Positions 36,666 to 45,439 of a stretch of 64,000 nt of DNA are shown here, piece after piece (position 1 is the first letter of the stretch; every line of letters starts with the position of its first letter). The notes beneath the pieces are model-generated. The model did not search any database. It had not been told where the DNA came from and saw only the letters and a list, made by a program, of their open reading frames with translations. Origin of the DNA: Glaciecola amylolytica (GTDB taxonomy: Bacteria; Bacteroidota; Bacteroidia; Flavobacteriales_D; Crocinitomicaceae); NCBI GenBank assembly GCA_003856375.1, contig CP034120.1, positions 1,736,001-1,800,000 on the forward strand, given 5' to 3'. The translations under genes and the position numbers were made by a program.

Positions 36666-36674
36666 GTAATTCGT

Positions 36675-37703
36675 TTATCGTCTTCCACCGGTTCTTCCTC
36701 CACCTCCAGTACTTGGTGTAGTGCCTCCGCCGGAACCACCGCTTCCTCCTCTGATTGTTGGAGTGCTTGTTCTTGCAGGAGCATTATTTACTGGATTGTT
36801 AATTGTTCTTGTATTTGAATTCTGATTGGAATTTACGTTGGGATTAGCTGTGCGCTGATAATCACCGCGAGGTGCTGAAATGGTAGGGCGTGCAGATGTT
36901 GTTGGTCTTGCAACCGAAACTCTGTTAACTGGTGTTGCTACCCGTCCTGAGTTTACGACCGGTGAAATTCCTTCATTGGCACGTACTGCAGTGTTTCTTC
37001 CAACGCCATTGTATGGAGTAGAAGAAGGTTTTCCGGGATTTATCATCATTTTATTGGGGTAGTTCACAACTTCACCACTTGTTGTGGAACCCATTCTTCC
37101 TGCTGAAGTTCCTGCATGTGAGCTTCCAAGATTTCCTGCCGTATTTGGTTTTCCTTTCTGCGTATATGTATATCCGCCACCGTAGTAACCACCGCCATAA
37201 TATCCGCCTCCTCCGTAATTGTTGTAGTAAGGAGAGTTCCAATAGGGATCATATCCATAAGGATTGTAACCGTAATTGCCATAGTAACCGCCGTAAGGGT
37301 TGTAGCCGTATGGATTGTAATTGTAATAATTTCCGAAACCGATCGATGAAGAGAAACCGTTACCGAATCCGGAATAGTGATTCGGGTAGCCGTATCCGAT
37401 ATAACTTAATCCCGGAGCAATGGCATATGGAGGATAACCATAGTACATGAACTGGGAATAGTAGAAAAAGTCGCGGTATTCACGCGGAGAAACATAGGTT
37501 GTTCTTTCCGGTGGTGTTTCAGTTTGTTCTTTTTTTGCAACAAAAGTCGCATAATCAGTCACATCATTCAAATCCGTTCCCGGAGGCATTACCGGAGTAC
37601 GGGTATTGTAAACGTCATCCTGCATAAAGTGCTCGGAAGTTCCACAACTCACAAGAGAAGTTGCAACTCCGACATAGATCCCGATTTTCAATACTTTATT
37701 CAT
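36675..37703 (-). CDS. Tyr/Gly/Asn-rich lipoprotein of unknown function
   Basis: A lipobox ends in SLVSCG, with Cys at residue 20. The middle (about 80-185) is a dense run of Gly, Tyr, Asn and Pro ('YNPYG', 'YGGGY' repeats), and the C-terminal third is Ser/Thr/Asn/Arg-rich, ending in GGRTGGRR. Such composition is typical of unstructured or self-associating surface proteins. The gene is upstream of and co-oriented with the FadL-type gene, and divergent from proS. Function unknown. Confidence 0.8.
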   Translation of the reverse strand: MNKVLKIGIYVGVATSLVSCGTSEHFMQDDVYNTRTPVMPPGTDLNDVTDYATFVAKKEQTETPPERTTYVSPREYRDFFYYSQFMYYGYPPYAIAPGLSYIGYGYPNHYSGFGNGFSSSIGFGNYYNYNPYGYNPYGGYYGNYGYNPYGYDPYWNSPYYNNYGGGGYYGGGYYGGGYTYTQKGKPNTAGNLGSSHAGTSAGRMGSTTSGEVVNYPNKMMINPGKPSSTPYNGVGRNTAVRANEGISPVVNSGRVATPVNRVSVARPTTSARPTISAPRGDYQRTANPNVNSNQNSNTRTINNPVNNAPARTSTPTIRGGSGGSGGGTTPSTGGGGRTGGRR

Positions 37704-37789
37704 AATGAGAAAGATTAAATGGTTGTTTAAAGATAGCTGATTTATTTATAATTTTACGGTTTTATTCTTAAAATTTAACATACTCAAAA

Positions 37790-39265
37790 ATGTCACAGAA
37801 GTACGCTACTCGCGCCGAAGATTATTCAAAGTGGTATAATGATTTAATTTCCAGAGCTGATCTTGCAGAACACTCGGATGTTAAAGGAATGATGGTGATT
37901 AAGCCCTATGGTTATGCTATTTGGGAAAACATGCGGGATATCCTGGATGCAAAATTCAAAGAAACCGGTCACCAAAACGCGTACTTCCCCTTACTTATAC
38001 CCAAAAGCTACCTGAGCAAAGAGGCATCTCACGTGGATGGATTTGCAAAAGAATGTGCTGTTGTAACGCATTACCGCTTGAAAAATGATCCGAATGGAGG
38101 AGGAGTAATCGTTGATCCGGATGCAAAGCTGGAAGAAGAACTGATCGTTCGTCCGACTTCTGAAACGATTATCTGGAATTCGTACAAAAAATGGATTCAA
38201 TCCTACCGCGATTTGCCGATTTTGATCAATCAATGGGCAAACGTAGTGCGTTGGGAAATGAAAACAAGATTGTTCCTGCGTACTTCGGAGTTTTTGTGGC
38301 AGGAAGGCCATACGGCTCATGCTACAAAAGAAGAGGCGATTCAGGAAACAGAACAAATGTTGGATGTTTACGCTGAGTTTGCGGAGAAATATATGGCAAT
38401 GCCCGTAATTAAAGGGCATAAAACTGAAAGTGAGCGTTTTGCAGGAGCGGATGATACGTATTGTATCGAAGCAATGATGCAGGACGGAAAAGCGCTTCAG
38501 GCAGGAACTTCCCATTTTCTGGGGCAAAACTTTGCGAAGGCTTTTGAAGTTAAATTCAGCGACGCGCAAGGAAAACAGGAATACGTTTGGGCAACTTCAT
38601 GGGGTGTTTCAACCCGTTTGATGGGAGCCTTGATTATGACGCATTCAGACGACGAAGGATTGGTTGTACCTCCATTATTGGCACCAATTCAAGTGGTGAT
38701 TGTTCCGATTTACAAAACGGAAGAAGAACTTCAGGCAATCAATGAAGCGGTTGCTAAAATCTCTGCCGAACTGAAAGGATTGAGCATTAAAGTAAAATAT
38801 GATGCTGATGATCAGAAACGTCCGGGATGGAAGTTTGCTGAATACGAAGCAAAAGGTGTTCCGGTTCGTGTTGCAATCGGACCAAGAGATCTGGCGAATG
38901 GAGTAGTGGAAATTGCCCGTCGTGATACGAAGGAGAAATACGCGATGAATATTGAAAACATTGGAAATTCGATCAAGGATTTGCTTTCGGATATTCAGGA
39001 CAACCTCCTTAAAAGAGCTCAGCGGTTCAGAGTTGACAACATGCACGAAGTAGACACTTACGAAGAGTTTAAAACACAACTCGAAAAAGTAGGAGGGTTC
39101 TATCTGGCGCATTGGGACGGAACGAAAGAAACTGAAGCTAAGATCAAAGAAGAAACAAAAGCAACCATTCGCTGTATTCCTATTGACATTGCTTCCGAAC
39201 CGGGAGTTTGTATGGTTACAGGAGCTCCGTCAAAAGGGCGCGTAGTGTTTGCGAAAGCATATTAA
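37790..39265 (+). CDS. proS: Prolyl-tRNA synthetase, archaeal/eukaryotic type
   Basis: Class II synthetase of the type without the bacterial INS editing domain. Visible are motif 1 region '[23 protein letters not shown]', motif 2 '[16 protein letters not shown]' (about 163-178) and the C-terminal Pro-binding and zinc-like domain. 491 residues, with 'SRVVFAKAY'-type end. This ProS form is usual in Bacteroidota. Divergent from the Tyr/Gly-rich lipoprotein gene. A strong hairpin terminator follows. Confidence 0.96.
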   Translation: MSQKYATRAEDYSKWYNDLISRADLAEHSDVKGMMVIKPYGYAIWENMRDILDAKFKETGHQNAYFPLLIPKSYLSKEASHVDGFAKECAVVTHYRLKNDPNGGGVIVDPDAKLEEELIVRPTSETIIWNSYKKWIQSYRDLPILINQWANVVRWEMKTRLFLRTSEFLWQEGHTAHATKEEAIQETEQMLDVYAEFAEKYMAMPVIKGHKTESERFAGADDTYCIEAMMQDGKALQAGTSHFLGQNFAKAFEVKFSDAQGKQEYVWATSWGVSTRLMGALIMTHSDDEGLVVPPLLAPIQVVIVPIYKTEEELQAINEAVAKISAELKGLSIKVKYDADDQKRPGWKFAEYEAKGVPVRVAIGPRDLANGVVEIARRDTKEKYAMNIENIGNSIKDLLSDIQDNLLKRAQRFRVDNMHEVDTYEEFKTQLEKVGGFYLAHWDGTKETEAKIKEETKATIRCIPIDIASEPGVCMVTGAPSKGRVVFAKAY

Positions 39266-39289
39266 CATCATTGAAAATGTAGCATTTAA

Positions 39290-39340
39290 AATTGAAAAGG
39301 GAGATTGTTAGCTTTTGAGCAAGTCTCCCTTTTTCAATTT
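39290..39340 (+). terminator. Hairpin terminator downstream of proS
   Basis: AATTGAAAAGGGAGA pairs with TCTCCCTTTTTCAATT, one bulged T apart, across a 19-base loop; it lies 24 bases after the proS stop. Confidence 0.75.
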
Positions 39341-39368
39341 CCATTTTCAATTCTTAATTCAAAAGACA

Positions 39369-40049
39369 ATGGAAGAAGCACGGAAAATAATACAGACCAT
39401 TTTAGAGCAAAAAGCGGGCTTGAAACAAGATATTTTTCAGGATACCAAAAATCACTTTGAGCGCTTTAAAAAACAACTGCTGGAAGAAATCGGTTCGTTG
39501 AGATCTTTGGTTGAAGACAGCAGGATCAGACTTCATGTAGAGTACAAGGGAGAGTTTCAGGCGCAGGTTTTTGTAGGAAGTGATGTTTTGATCTTCCAGA
39601 TGCACACAAACGTCTTTAAATTGCCTGATGAGCATCCTTTGTGGCAGACGGATTACCTGAAGGAAGATAAAACACGTGGTTATTTTGGAATCATCAATAT
39701 CTACAACTTTCTGGCGGAATCCTATCTGAAGAACCGGATGAACGATTTAGGCTATCTCATAGGCCGTGTTTTCATCAATAAGGACGAACACTTCATGGTG
39801 GAAGGAAAAGGTCAGCTGGGCTTTTTATTTCGCGATTTGACGAATTCTGTGTTGACGGATTCGATCCTGACACACATCATTCAGGTCTCAATTGCCTATG
39901 CTTTGGAGTTCGATTTATTGACTCCGCCTTATGAAATCGTTTCAAAAGTGACCGTTTTCCAGATGCACGAGATCGAAGCGAACAGTCAATTGTCAACCGG
40001 TAAAAGACTGGGTTTCAAATTTGAAGCAGAAGACACTGATATTTTTTAG
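39369..40049 (+). CDS. Conserved protein of unknown function
   Basis: I do not recognise this 226-residue protein. It has no signal peptide. It begins with amphipathic helices ('KNHFERFKKQLLEEIGSLRSLVEDS'), then a beta-rich core with 'VFVGSDVLIFQMHTNVFKLPDEHPLW' (about 65-95). ATG 39369 was chosen because the frame upstream of it is only preceded by a TTG inside the proS terminator. Probably cytoplasmic. It ends 69 bases before the tRNA-Glu pair. Confidence 0.72.
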   Translation: MEEARKIIQTILEQKAGLKQDIFQDTKNHFERFKKQLLEEIGSLRSLVEDSRIRLHVEYKGEFQAQVFVGSDVLIFQMHTNVFKLPDEHPLWQTDYLKEDKTRGYFGIINIYNFLAESYLKNRMNDLGYLIGRVFINKDEHFMVEGKGQLGFLFRDLTNSVLTDSILTHIIQVSIAYALEFDLLTPPYEIVSKVTVFQMHEIEANSQLSTGKRLGFKFEAEDTDIF

Positions 40050-40069
40050 AAAAAAAAGCGCGGAAAGTG

Positions 40070-40099
40070 TTGCATACAGGAAAAATCTAGCTATATTTG
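40070..40099 (+). promoter_or_regulatory. Promoter of the tRNA-Glu/rpsT unit
   Basis: TTG (40070-40072), 19 bases and TATATTTG (40092-40099) match the Bacteroidota consensus exactly. The first tRNA starts 20 bases downstream. Confidence 0.8.
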
Positions 40100-40118
40100 C
40101 ACTCCGAAATTCAAAAAC

Positions 40119-40190
40119 GGCCCATTCGTCTAGTGGTTAGGACGCCAGGTTTTCATCCTGGAAACAGGAGTTCGATTCTCCTATGGGCTG
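40119..40190 (+). tRNA. tRNA-Glu (anticodon TTC), copy 1, CCA encoded
   Basis: The full cloverleaf is seen: acceptor GGCCCAT/ATGGGCT, D-arm, anticodon stem CCAGG/CCTGG around TTTTCAT (anticodon TTC), T-arm AGGAG-TTCGATT-CTCCT and discriminator G. Bases 40191-40193 are CCA, so this copy encodes its 3' end. Confidence 0.97.
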
Positions 40191-40201
40191 CCAACTTAGT
40201 T

Positions 40202-40273
40202 GGCCCATTCGTCTAGTGGTTAGGACGCCAGGTTTTCATCCTGGAAACAGGAGTTCGATTCTCCTATGGGCTG
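40202..40273 (+). tRNA. tRNA-Glu (anticodon TTC), copy 2, CCA not encoded
   Basis: The 72 bases are identical to the copy 83 bases upstream. The next bases are CAA, not CCA, so the 3' end must be finished by the CCA-adding enzyme. The pair is likely transcribed together, and with rpsT 29 bases downstream. Confidence 0.97.
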
Positions 40274-40302
40274 CAAATTTTAGTTTGTAATAAAAGAAAA
40301 AA

Positions 40303-40554
40303 ATGGCAAATCACAAGTCAGCACAAAAAAGAATCCGTTCTAACGATGTTAAGCGTTTGCGTAACAAATACCAACATAAAACAACACGTAATGCAGTACG
40401 TAAACTTCGCTCTTTGAAAGACAAGAAAGAAGCAAGCGATTTGTTGCCGGTTGTTACGTCTATGTTGGATAAATTAGCAAAACGTAATATCATTCACAAA
40501 AACAAGGCTGCAAACCTTAAGTCAGGTTTGATGGTTGCGGTGAATAAATTGTAA
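40303..40554 (+). CDS. rpsT: 30S ribosomal protein S20
   Basis: Small (83 residues), Lys/Arg-rich and almost fully helical, with '[22 protein letters not shown]' at the N-terminus and '[22 protein letters not shown]' at the end: typical S20. It binds the 5' domain of 16S rRNA. It is downstream of the tRNA-Glu pair without a promoter of its own that I can see, and a terminator follows. Confidence 0.97.
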   Translation: MANHKSAQKRIRSNDVKRLRNKYQHKTTRNAVRKLRSLKDKKEASDLLPVVTSMLDKLAKRNIIHKNKAANLKSGLMVAVNKL

Positions 40555-40574
40555 GAATATTCATTAAGAAATCA

Positions 40575-40612
40575 GAAGGGTCTTGTCAGCCAACGGCGAT
40601 GAGACCTTTTTT
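40575..40612 (+). terminator. Rho-independent terminator of rpsT
   Basis: GGTCT...AGACC with extra AAG/CTT pairs at the base, an inner GCC-AAC-GGC hairpin, then a T run, starting 20 bases after the stop. Confidence 0.78.
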
Positions 40613-40630
40613 GTGTTTTAATAAAGTTTC

Positions 40631-42337
40631 ATGAAGAAATGGGCTTTGTTACTTGTTGTGCTTTCCTGTCAGCTCTATAGTCTGGCACAATCTCCCTTTG
40701 GAAACTATTTTCAGGATACACTAAAACCCGGACATCGGATTTCCGGAACCTTAGATTCTGTCGATGTAAATCTTGCATCCTATCAGCACACACTTCCAGG
40801 AGATTTTAATCCGTTTTTATTTCAGTTCTCCTATTCTGATCTGAATACCAACTGGCAAAAACTATTGCCGAGAAGATTTTCTACCATTCCCCACATTGCT
40901 TTTGAATATTCCATGGGATCCAAGCTGGCTCAGTTCGGTCGGATCACATATACTCAGGCATTGGATTCAAATACATTTATCCAGTTTGATTATATCCGGA
41001 ATACAACAAACGGAAACCTTCGTAATTCCAGTTTTGAACGCAATTCTGTTCAGCTTTCATTAATGCACCGTTCACGGTATTACGGAACCATTCTGGATGT
41101 TTCGTTTTACGGAAACAACAATCAATTGAGTAATGGTTTACTCGGCGATTCTGTTCGGGAAGGCTTCGCGCTCGATTTCCAGGAAGTGGAGAAATCCAAT
41201 GCCGGAAACAAAATAAAGGAATTACATGCTGATTGGAAGAATTACATTTCTTTCACGAAAGATTCTCTTCAGAAAGTAGGTGTGTTGCTGCAATCCCGAT
41301 TGGATATCCGAAATCAGCGTTATTTCGAAAGAGATACACTGGAAGGGATTTACGGGTTCTACAATTACGATACGCTTTATTCGTACGATTACTGGGAATT
41401 ATCTTCCCTGCGTATGAACGGAGGATTGTTCTATAAAAACCGCGGAATTAATTTTGAAGCAGGTATCGGAACACGTTATTGGGATTATGACAATATGGTC
41501 ATTCACCAGGATACGACGGAAGCGTACGGCTTTGCGGCATTGGATATGATTGTGAAAGGATTCTCTCTGAAGGCTACTGCAAATTATACGTTTGTCGGAG
41601 CGAATGGAGAAACAGCGATTACTGCAGATCTGAGAAAACAAATCAAAGCCAATATTTTTTCTTTCCACGGAGACTTTTCCCGACAATATCCGGATAATTA
41701 CCAAAGAACGTATTACGCCAATACGGTCAATTATTTGTGGACCGACAAGCAGCTCAGCACAAGAACTACCGGAAGATTCAATTGGTCAAATAAGAACCGG
41801 ATCATTCCTTTCTTTGCAGAAGCATTCGTTGAATCCAATACGAAGATGCCTGTTTTTGTGAAAAACAGATGGCGGCAAGATACCTTGACACAATTGAGTG
41901 TCATGGGAATTCAAATCGGATTTGAATATTCCTACAAGAAATTATTGATTCAATCCAGAGCGGCTTATCGTGAAAGTACAGGAGATTTACTTCCGAATTT
42001 GTTGATCTCCGGACGAATTGCTTACAACGGAGGTTTGTTTAAAGCGAAGAAATTGAAAACCGTTACCGGAATTGAAATCGGATACATCAGTTCTTATCAG
42101 TTGCTTGATTTCACTCCGATGATGAATACCTATTCATTTGTGAATTCAGGAAGAACTTTTAACAACATGATGAAACTGCATTTCTTCACTCAGTTTGATC
42201 TGGGATATTTCCGTTGGTTTATCCGTGTTGAAAACATCGAGCAAACTTTCGTGAGTCCGACCAATTATGAAGGTCTGGGCTATCCTGTCACACCACTTCA
42301 ATTCAGATTCGGGGTTTCTTGGGACTTTTTTAATTAA
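40631..42337 (+). CDS. Putative outer-membrane porin (Porin_10-like)
   Basis: A signal peptide (cleavage near YSLAQ) leads a 568-residue protein of amphipathic beta strands with aromatic ends that finishes 'QFRFGVSWDFFN', as in outer-membrane barrels. The segment 'IPHIAFEYSMGSKLAQFGRITYTQAL' and the many 'TYYANTVNYLW'-type strands resemble the Bacteroidota 'putative porin' family; I am not certain of the family. No plug or SusD. Starts 76 bases after rpsT, beyond its terminator; a terminator follows. Confidence 0.75.
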   Translation: MKKWALLLVVLSCQLYSLAQSPFGNYFQDTLKPGHRISGTLDSVDVNLASYQHTLPGDFNPFLFQFSYSDLNTNWQKLLPRRFSTIPHIAFEYSMGSKLAQFGRITYTQALDSNTFIQFDYIRNTTNGNLRNSSFERNSVQLSLMHRSRYYGTILDVSFYGNNNQLSNGLLGDSVREGFALDFQEVEKSNAGNKIKELHADWKNYISFTKDSLQKVGVLLQSRLDIRNQRYFERDTLEGIYGFYNYDTLYSYDYWELSSLRMNGGLFYKNRGINFEAGIGTRYWDYDNMVIHQDTTEAYGFAALDMIVKGFSLKATANYTFVGANGETAITADLRKQIKANIFSFHGDFSRQYPDNYQRTYYANTVNYLWTDKQLSTRTTGRFNWSNKNRIIPFFAEAFVESNTKMPVFVKNRWRQDTLTQLSVMGIQIGFEYSYKKLLIQSRAAYRESTGDLLPNLLISGRIAYNGGLFKAKKLKTVTGIEIGYISSYQLLDFTPMMNTYSFVNSGRTFNNMMKLHFFTQFDLGYFRWFIRVENIEQTFVSPTNYEGLGYPVTPLQFRFGVSWDFFN

Positions 42338-42343
42338 TGATAG

Positions 42344-42386
42344 AAAAACCAGAGGAGTGAAAAATTTTTCGCCTCTGCTAGTTTTA
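42344..42386 (+). terminator. Imperfect hairpin terminator downstream of the porin-like gene
   Basis: AAAACCAGAGGAGTGAAAAA pairs imperfectly with TTTTTCGCCTCTGCTAGTTTT and ends in a T run; it lies six bases after the stop. Confidence 0.65.
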
Positions 42387-42453
42387 AACCTTTTGAACTT
42401 CCTTTTGAGGATAAGTTCAGTTAAGAATTCATTTATATCCAAGAAACCTTTCC

Positions 42454-42461
42454 TATATTTG
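42454..42461 (+). promoter_or_regulatory. Candidate -7 element of fabG
   Basis: TATATTTG matches TAnnTTTG and ends 18 bases before the fabG ATG. No convincing TTG lies 19 bases upstream. Confidence 0.5.
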
Positions 42462-42479
42462 AAGACCAAAAAAACATTC

Positions 42480-43226
42480 ATGGGATTATTAGATAATAAA
42501 GTTGTATTAATTACCGGAGCATCCAGAGGGATCGGGAAATCAATTGCGGAAGAATGTGTGAAACAAGGAGCTAAAGTTGCTTTTACATATTTATCTTCTG
42601 AAGAAAAAGCACGTGCTTTGGAAGCAGAACTAACGGCAAATGGTGGAGTAGCAGTTGGATTCAAATCAGATGCGGCAAATTTTGACCAGGCACAAAAATT
42701 GGTTGATGATGTAGTTGAAAAATTTGGAACGATTGATGTTCTTGTAAACAACGCCGGAATTACCCGTGATACACTTTTAATGCGTATGACTGAAGAACAA
42801 TGGGACGAAGTCATCAATACAAACCTGAAATCAGCATTTAATTTAACGAAGGCAGTTCAGCGTCCGATGTTGAAAGCTCGTTTAGGATCAATTATCAATA
42901 TGTCTTCTGTTGTTGGAGTAAGCGGAAATGCTGGTCAGGCAAATTATGCGGCTTCCAAAGCAGGATTGATCGGTTTCACGAAGTCAGTAGCTCAGGAATT
43001 AGGTTCAAGAAGCATTCGTTGCAACGCAATTGCTCCGGGATTCATCGAAACTGAAATGACTGGTGCCTTGGATCAGAAAGTGGTTGAAGAGTGGAGAAAC
43101 TCGATTCCTTTGAAAAGAGGAGGACAGCCAATTGATGTAGCAAATGCAGTTGTTTTCTTAGCGTCAGATATGTCTGCTTACATTACAGGACAAACAATTC
43201 ACGTATGTGGAGGAATGTTGATGTAA
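42480..43226 (+). CDS. fabG: 3-oxoacyl-ACP reductase
   Basis: Short-chain dehydrogenase/reductase of 248 residues with TGASRGIG (12-19), the 'NNAG' motif (90-93) and the catalytic Ser/Tyr/Lys set (Ser142-143, Tyr156 and Lys160 in YAASK). It reduces the 3-oxoacyl-ACP intermediate in fatty-acid elongation. ATG 42480 was chosen because the 213 bases upstream in the same frame cover the terminator and the promoter. A perfect terminator follows. Confidence 0.94.
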   Translation: MGLLDNKVVLITGASRGIGKSIAEECVKQGAKVAFTYLSSEEKARALEAELTANGGVAVGFKSDAANFDQAQKLVDDVVEKFGTIDVLVNNAGITRDTLLMRMTEEQWDEVINTNLKSAFNLTKAVQRPMLKARLGSIINMSSVVGVSGNAGQANYAASKAGLIGFTKSVAQELGSRSIRCNAIAPGFIETEMTGALDQKVVEEWRNSIPLKRGGQPIDVANAVVFLASDMSAYITGQTIHVCGGMLM

Positions 43227-43246
43227 AACAACAAATAAATAGATTT

Positions 43247-43280
43247 TAAAAAGCCCCGACGATTTCGTCGGGGCTTTTGT
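43247..43280 (+). terminator. Strong terminator between fabG and the T9SS cargo gene
   Basis: AAAAGCCCCGACGA pairs without mismatch with TCGTCGGGGCTTTT round a tiny loop, with A/T runs at both sides, so it probably ends transcription for both converging genes. Confidence 0.9.
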
Positions 43281-43330
43281 TTTTCCTCAAATTCAGAAGA
43301 CACATATTCATTTTTCATGAAGAAGAATGA

Positions 43331-45400
43331 TTAGTTCTTGATGAACCTGATATATTGATTTTCTCCTTCCGAAATAAGATTTACAAAGTATATCCCATTG
43401 GGAAGATGATTGATATTGATTTCTATCGATTTAGCTTCGCTGCTTTGGATCATGCTAACGGGTAACTGTGCTCCATTCAGATTAAAAACTTTGATTGAAG
43501 TGTTCTCTATATTTTGACCGGAAGTTACTGTTACGGATTCTTGTGCCGGATTGGGGTAAATGGTCCAATTCGTACCTTTTGTTTCTTCGTCCAGATTGAG
43601 GATGTCCATAGTGATGCAAGACGATGTGTCAGAACATCCGTTTTGTGTAACAATTACAGCATAGCTACCATTTGCAGCCGGAGAAAAACTTTGACTGGTA
43701 GCTCCGGATACCGGAGAATTACCGGAATTACAATTAATCCATTGGTAGCTGGCTCCACTCAATACAGCAGAAATGGTTGCTCCGATTTGTGTAACGGATG
43801 TGTTCGGATTGATCGTTAAATCCAATAATACGATTGAGTCACAACCTTCCGTATTGGACAATACATGCGAATAAGTTCCTGAAGCAGTATAGGTTGAATT
43901 GTTTAAAGGCCAGGTATAATTCTGACATTCACTTACGCTTTCAATAGAACCATTGCTGCATTCGTTCATTTTAAGCAGGTATTTGTACGTTTCTAAAGGT
44001 GCCGGAGTTACATTAAAAACACCCGTTCCCGGTTCAAAATCAATTGTCCGGTCAAAGACTCCAAGAGTATAAAACGAATTGTTCAAACCGAAACAAAGCG
44101 GAGCTCTGCTTCCGAGAGTTTCTGAAGTTCCTAATTTGAATGTGTAAGAAAAATTTCCGGAAGGATCCAGTTTTCGAATGAAAAAAGACAAATCTCCGTT
44201 ACTATCGAGTGTAGATGTGCCGGAGCTCGGATCAAGGTCAACGATTCCTCTAAAAGAACCTGAAATAAAAGAGTTTCCATAAGTGTCTACTGAAAAATTA
44301 TCCAGACTGAATGATGCTCCCAGGATATTTGGGTCAATAGGCCGAAAGGTATTGGCCCACTGAAATTCACCATTATTAGTGTATTTTGCCGTGAAGGAAT
44401 TTCCGTTTGTTAGAACTAAATTGTAGACTTGAGTTGGAGAGAGATCAAAATCAAGCGTATTGGACCCGAAAACACCTGAGAGATACACATTTCCTGAATA
44501 ATCAACCTCGAGACGAAGCGCTCGCTCAGATCCCGTACTTCCAATAACTTTTGCCCAGATTAGTTCTCCGTCGGGAGTTAGTTTACTGAATATAATGTCA
44601 TCATTTCCGTTTGTGGGGTAAGGCATATGTTCAATTCCCGGATCCAGATCTGTGGAGCCATTGAAGGAGCCTGCAAAATAGATGTTCCCCTGAGCATCAC
44701 GCTCGTGATCATGCAAACTTTCGGAAACCGGCCCTCCCCAACATTTTAACCAGTGATAGTTCAATCCGCTGTCCAGATTTATGAGGAAGTGGTCTCTGTT
44801 GGCAGAAGTTTTTGTCTCCCCGGAAATGAATGTTGCAGTGCCACCATAGTTTCCGGCAACTGTGACTTCACCATCCGGCATTACGTAAAGACTAAAATTA
44901 ATGAGTAAAGAACCTTCAATCAGTCTTTTTGCCGCCAGAAAATCACCGGACGAATTTAATTTCATTAGAAAAGCAGCATCTGAATTGGATGTAAGGGTAA
45001 AAACGGAAGTTCCCGGATCAAAATCTGTCGTACCACCATATTTTCCGGTCATATAAATATTGCCGGAGGAGTCTGTCATAAATGCAAAATTACCTCCCGG
45101 ATCAAAATTGAAGCCCCATTGCTTCACCCACAAAAAATTTCCGTCGCTGTCAAATTTGCTTAGAAAACAGTCTTCACCACTTGATACGCTGGTGCTTGTA
45201 AGTATCGCACTACCGGATCCGGGATCAAAATCATGAGTTCCGTTAAATGAGCCTGCCATGTAAATGTTTCCGTTCAAATCTGAGGATAAGAAACTACCAT
45301 AAACATTTTCGGTAGTTTTTAGCCAATCTAAAGTTGGAAGCTGACAATAACTATATACAGACAATTGTAAAAGTGCAATTGTCAAAAATGATTTAAGCAT
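43331..45400 (-). CDS. T9SS cargo protein with SBBP-type repeats and Ig-like region
   Basis: A signal peptide (cleavage near SYCQ) is followed by seven repeats of the form 'GNIYMAGSFNGT.DFDPG' (about residues 35-430), SBBP-type beta-propeller-like units. Then come a Cys-containing 'CQNYTWPLNNSTYTASGTYSH' module and an Ig-like stretch ending near 590, and finally a type A T9SS sorting domain (about 615-689, 'WTIYPNPAQESVTV' ... 'NGIYFVNLISEGENQYIRFIKN'). It is secreted by the type IX system and cleaved and anchored at the surface. 689 residues. Function otherwise unknown; a role in binding or adhesion is likely. Confidence 0.9.
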   Translation of the reverse strand: MLKSFLTIALLQLSVYSYCQLPTLDWLKTTENVYGSFLSSDLNGNIYMAGSFNGTHDFDPGSGSAILTSTSVSSGEDCFLSKFDSDGNFLWVKQWGFNFDPGGNFAFMTDSSGNIYMTGKYGGTTDFDPGTSVFTLTSNSDAAFLMKLNSSGDFLAAKRLIEGSLLINFSLYVMPDGEVTVAGNYGGTATFISGETKTSANRDHFLINLDSGLNYHWLKCWGGPVSESLHDHERDAQGNIYFAGSFNGSTDLDPGIEHMPYPTNGNDDIIFSKLTPDGELIWAKVIGSTGSERALRLEVDYSGNVYLSGVFGSNTLDFDLSPTQVYNLVLTNGNSFTAKYTNNGEFQWANTFRPIDPNILGASFSLDNFSVDTYGNSFISGSFRGIVDLDPSSGTSTLDSNGDLSFFIRKLDPSGNFSYTFKLGTSETLGSRAPLCFGLNNSFYTLGVFDRTIDFEPGTGVFNVTPAPLETYKYLLKMNECSNGSIESVSECQNYTWPLNNSTYTASGTYSHVLSNTEGCDSIVLLDLTINPNTSVTQIGATISAVLSGASYQWINCNSGNSPVSGATSQSFSPAANGSYAVIVTQNGCSDTSSCITMDILNLDEETKGTNWTIYPNPAQESVTVTSGQNIENTSIKVFNLNGAQLPVSMIQSSEAKSIEININHLPNGIYFVNLISEGENQYIRFIKN

Positions 45401-45439
45401 TGTTTTAGGTTTAAAGGTTAATTGTCGATTGAATTGAAT

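Noticed and set aside
42267-42479. Upstream extension of fabG
   Set aside because: Covers the end of the porin-like gene, its terminator and the fabG promoter.
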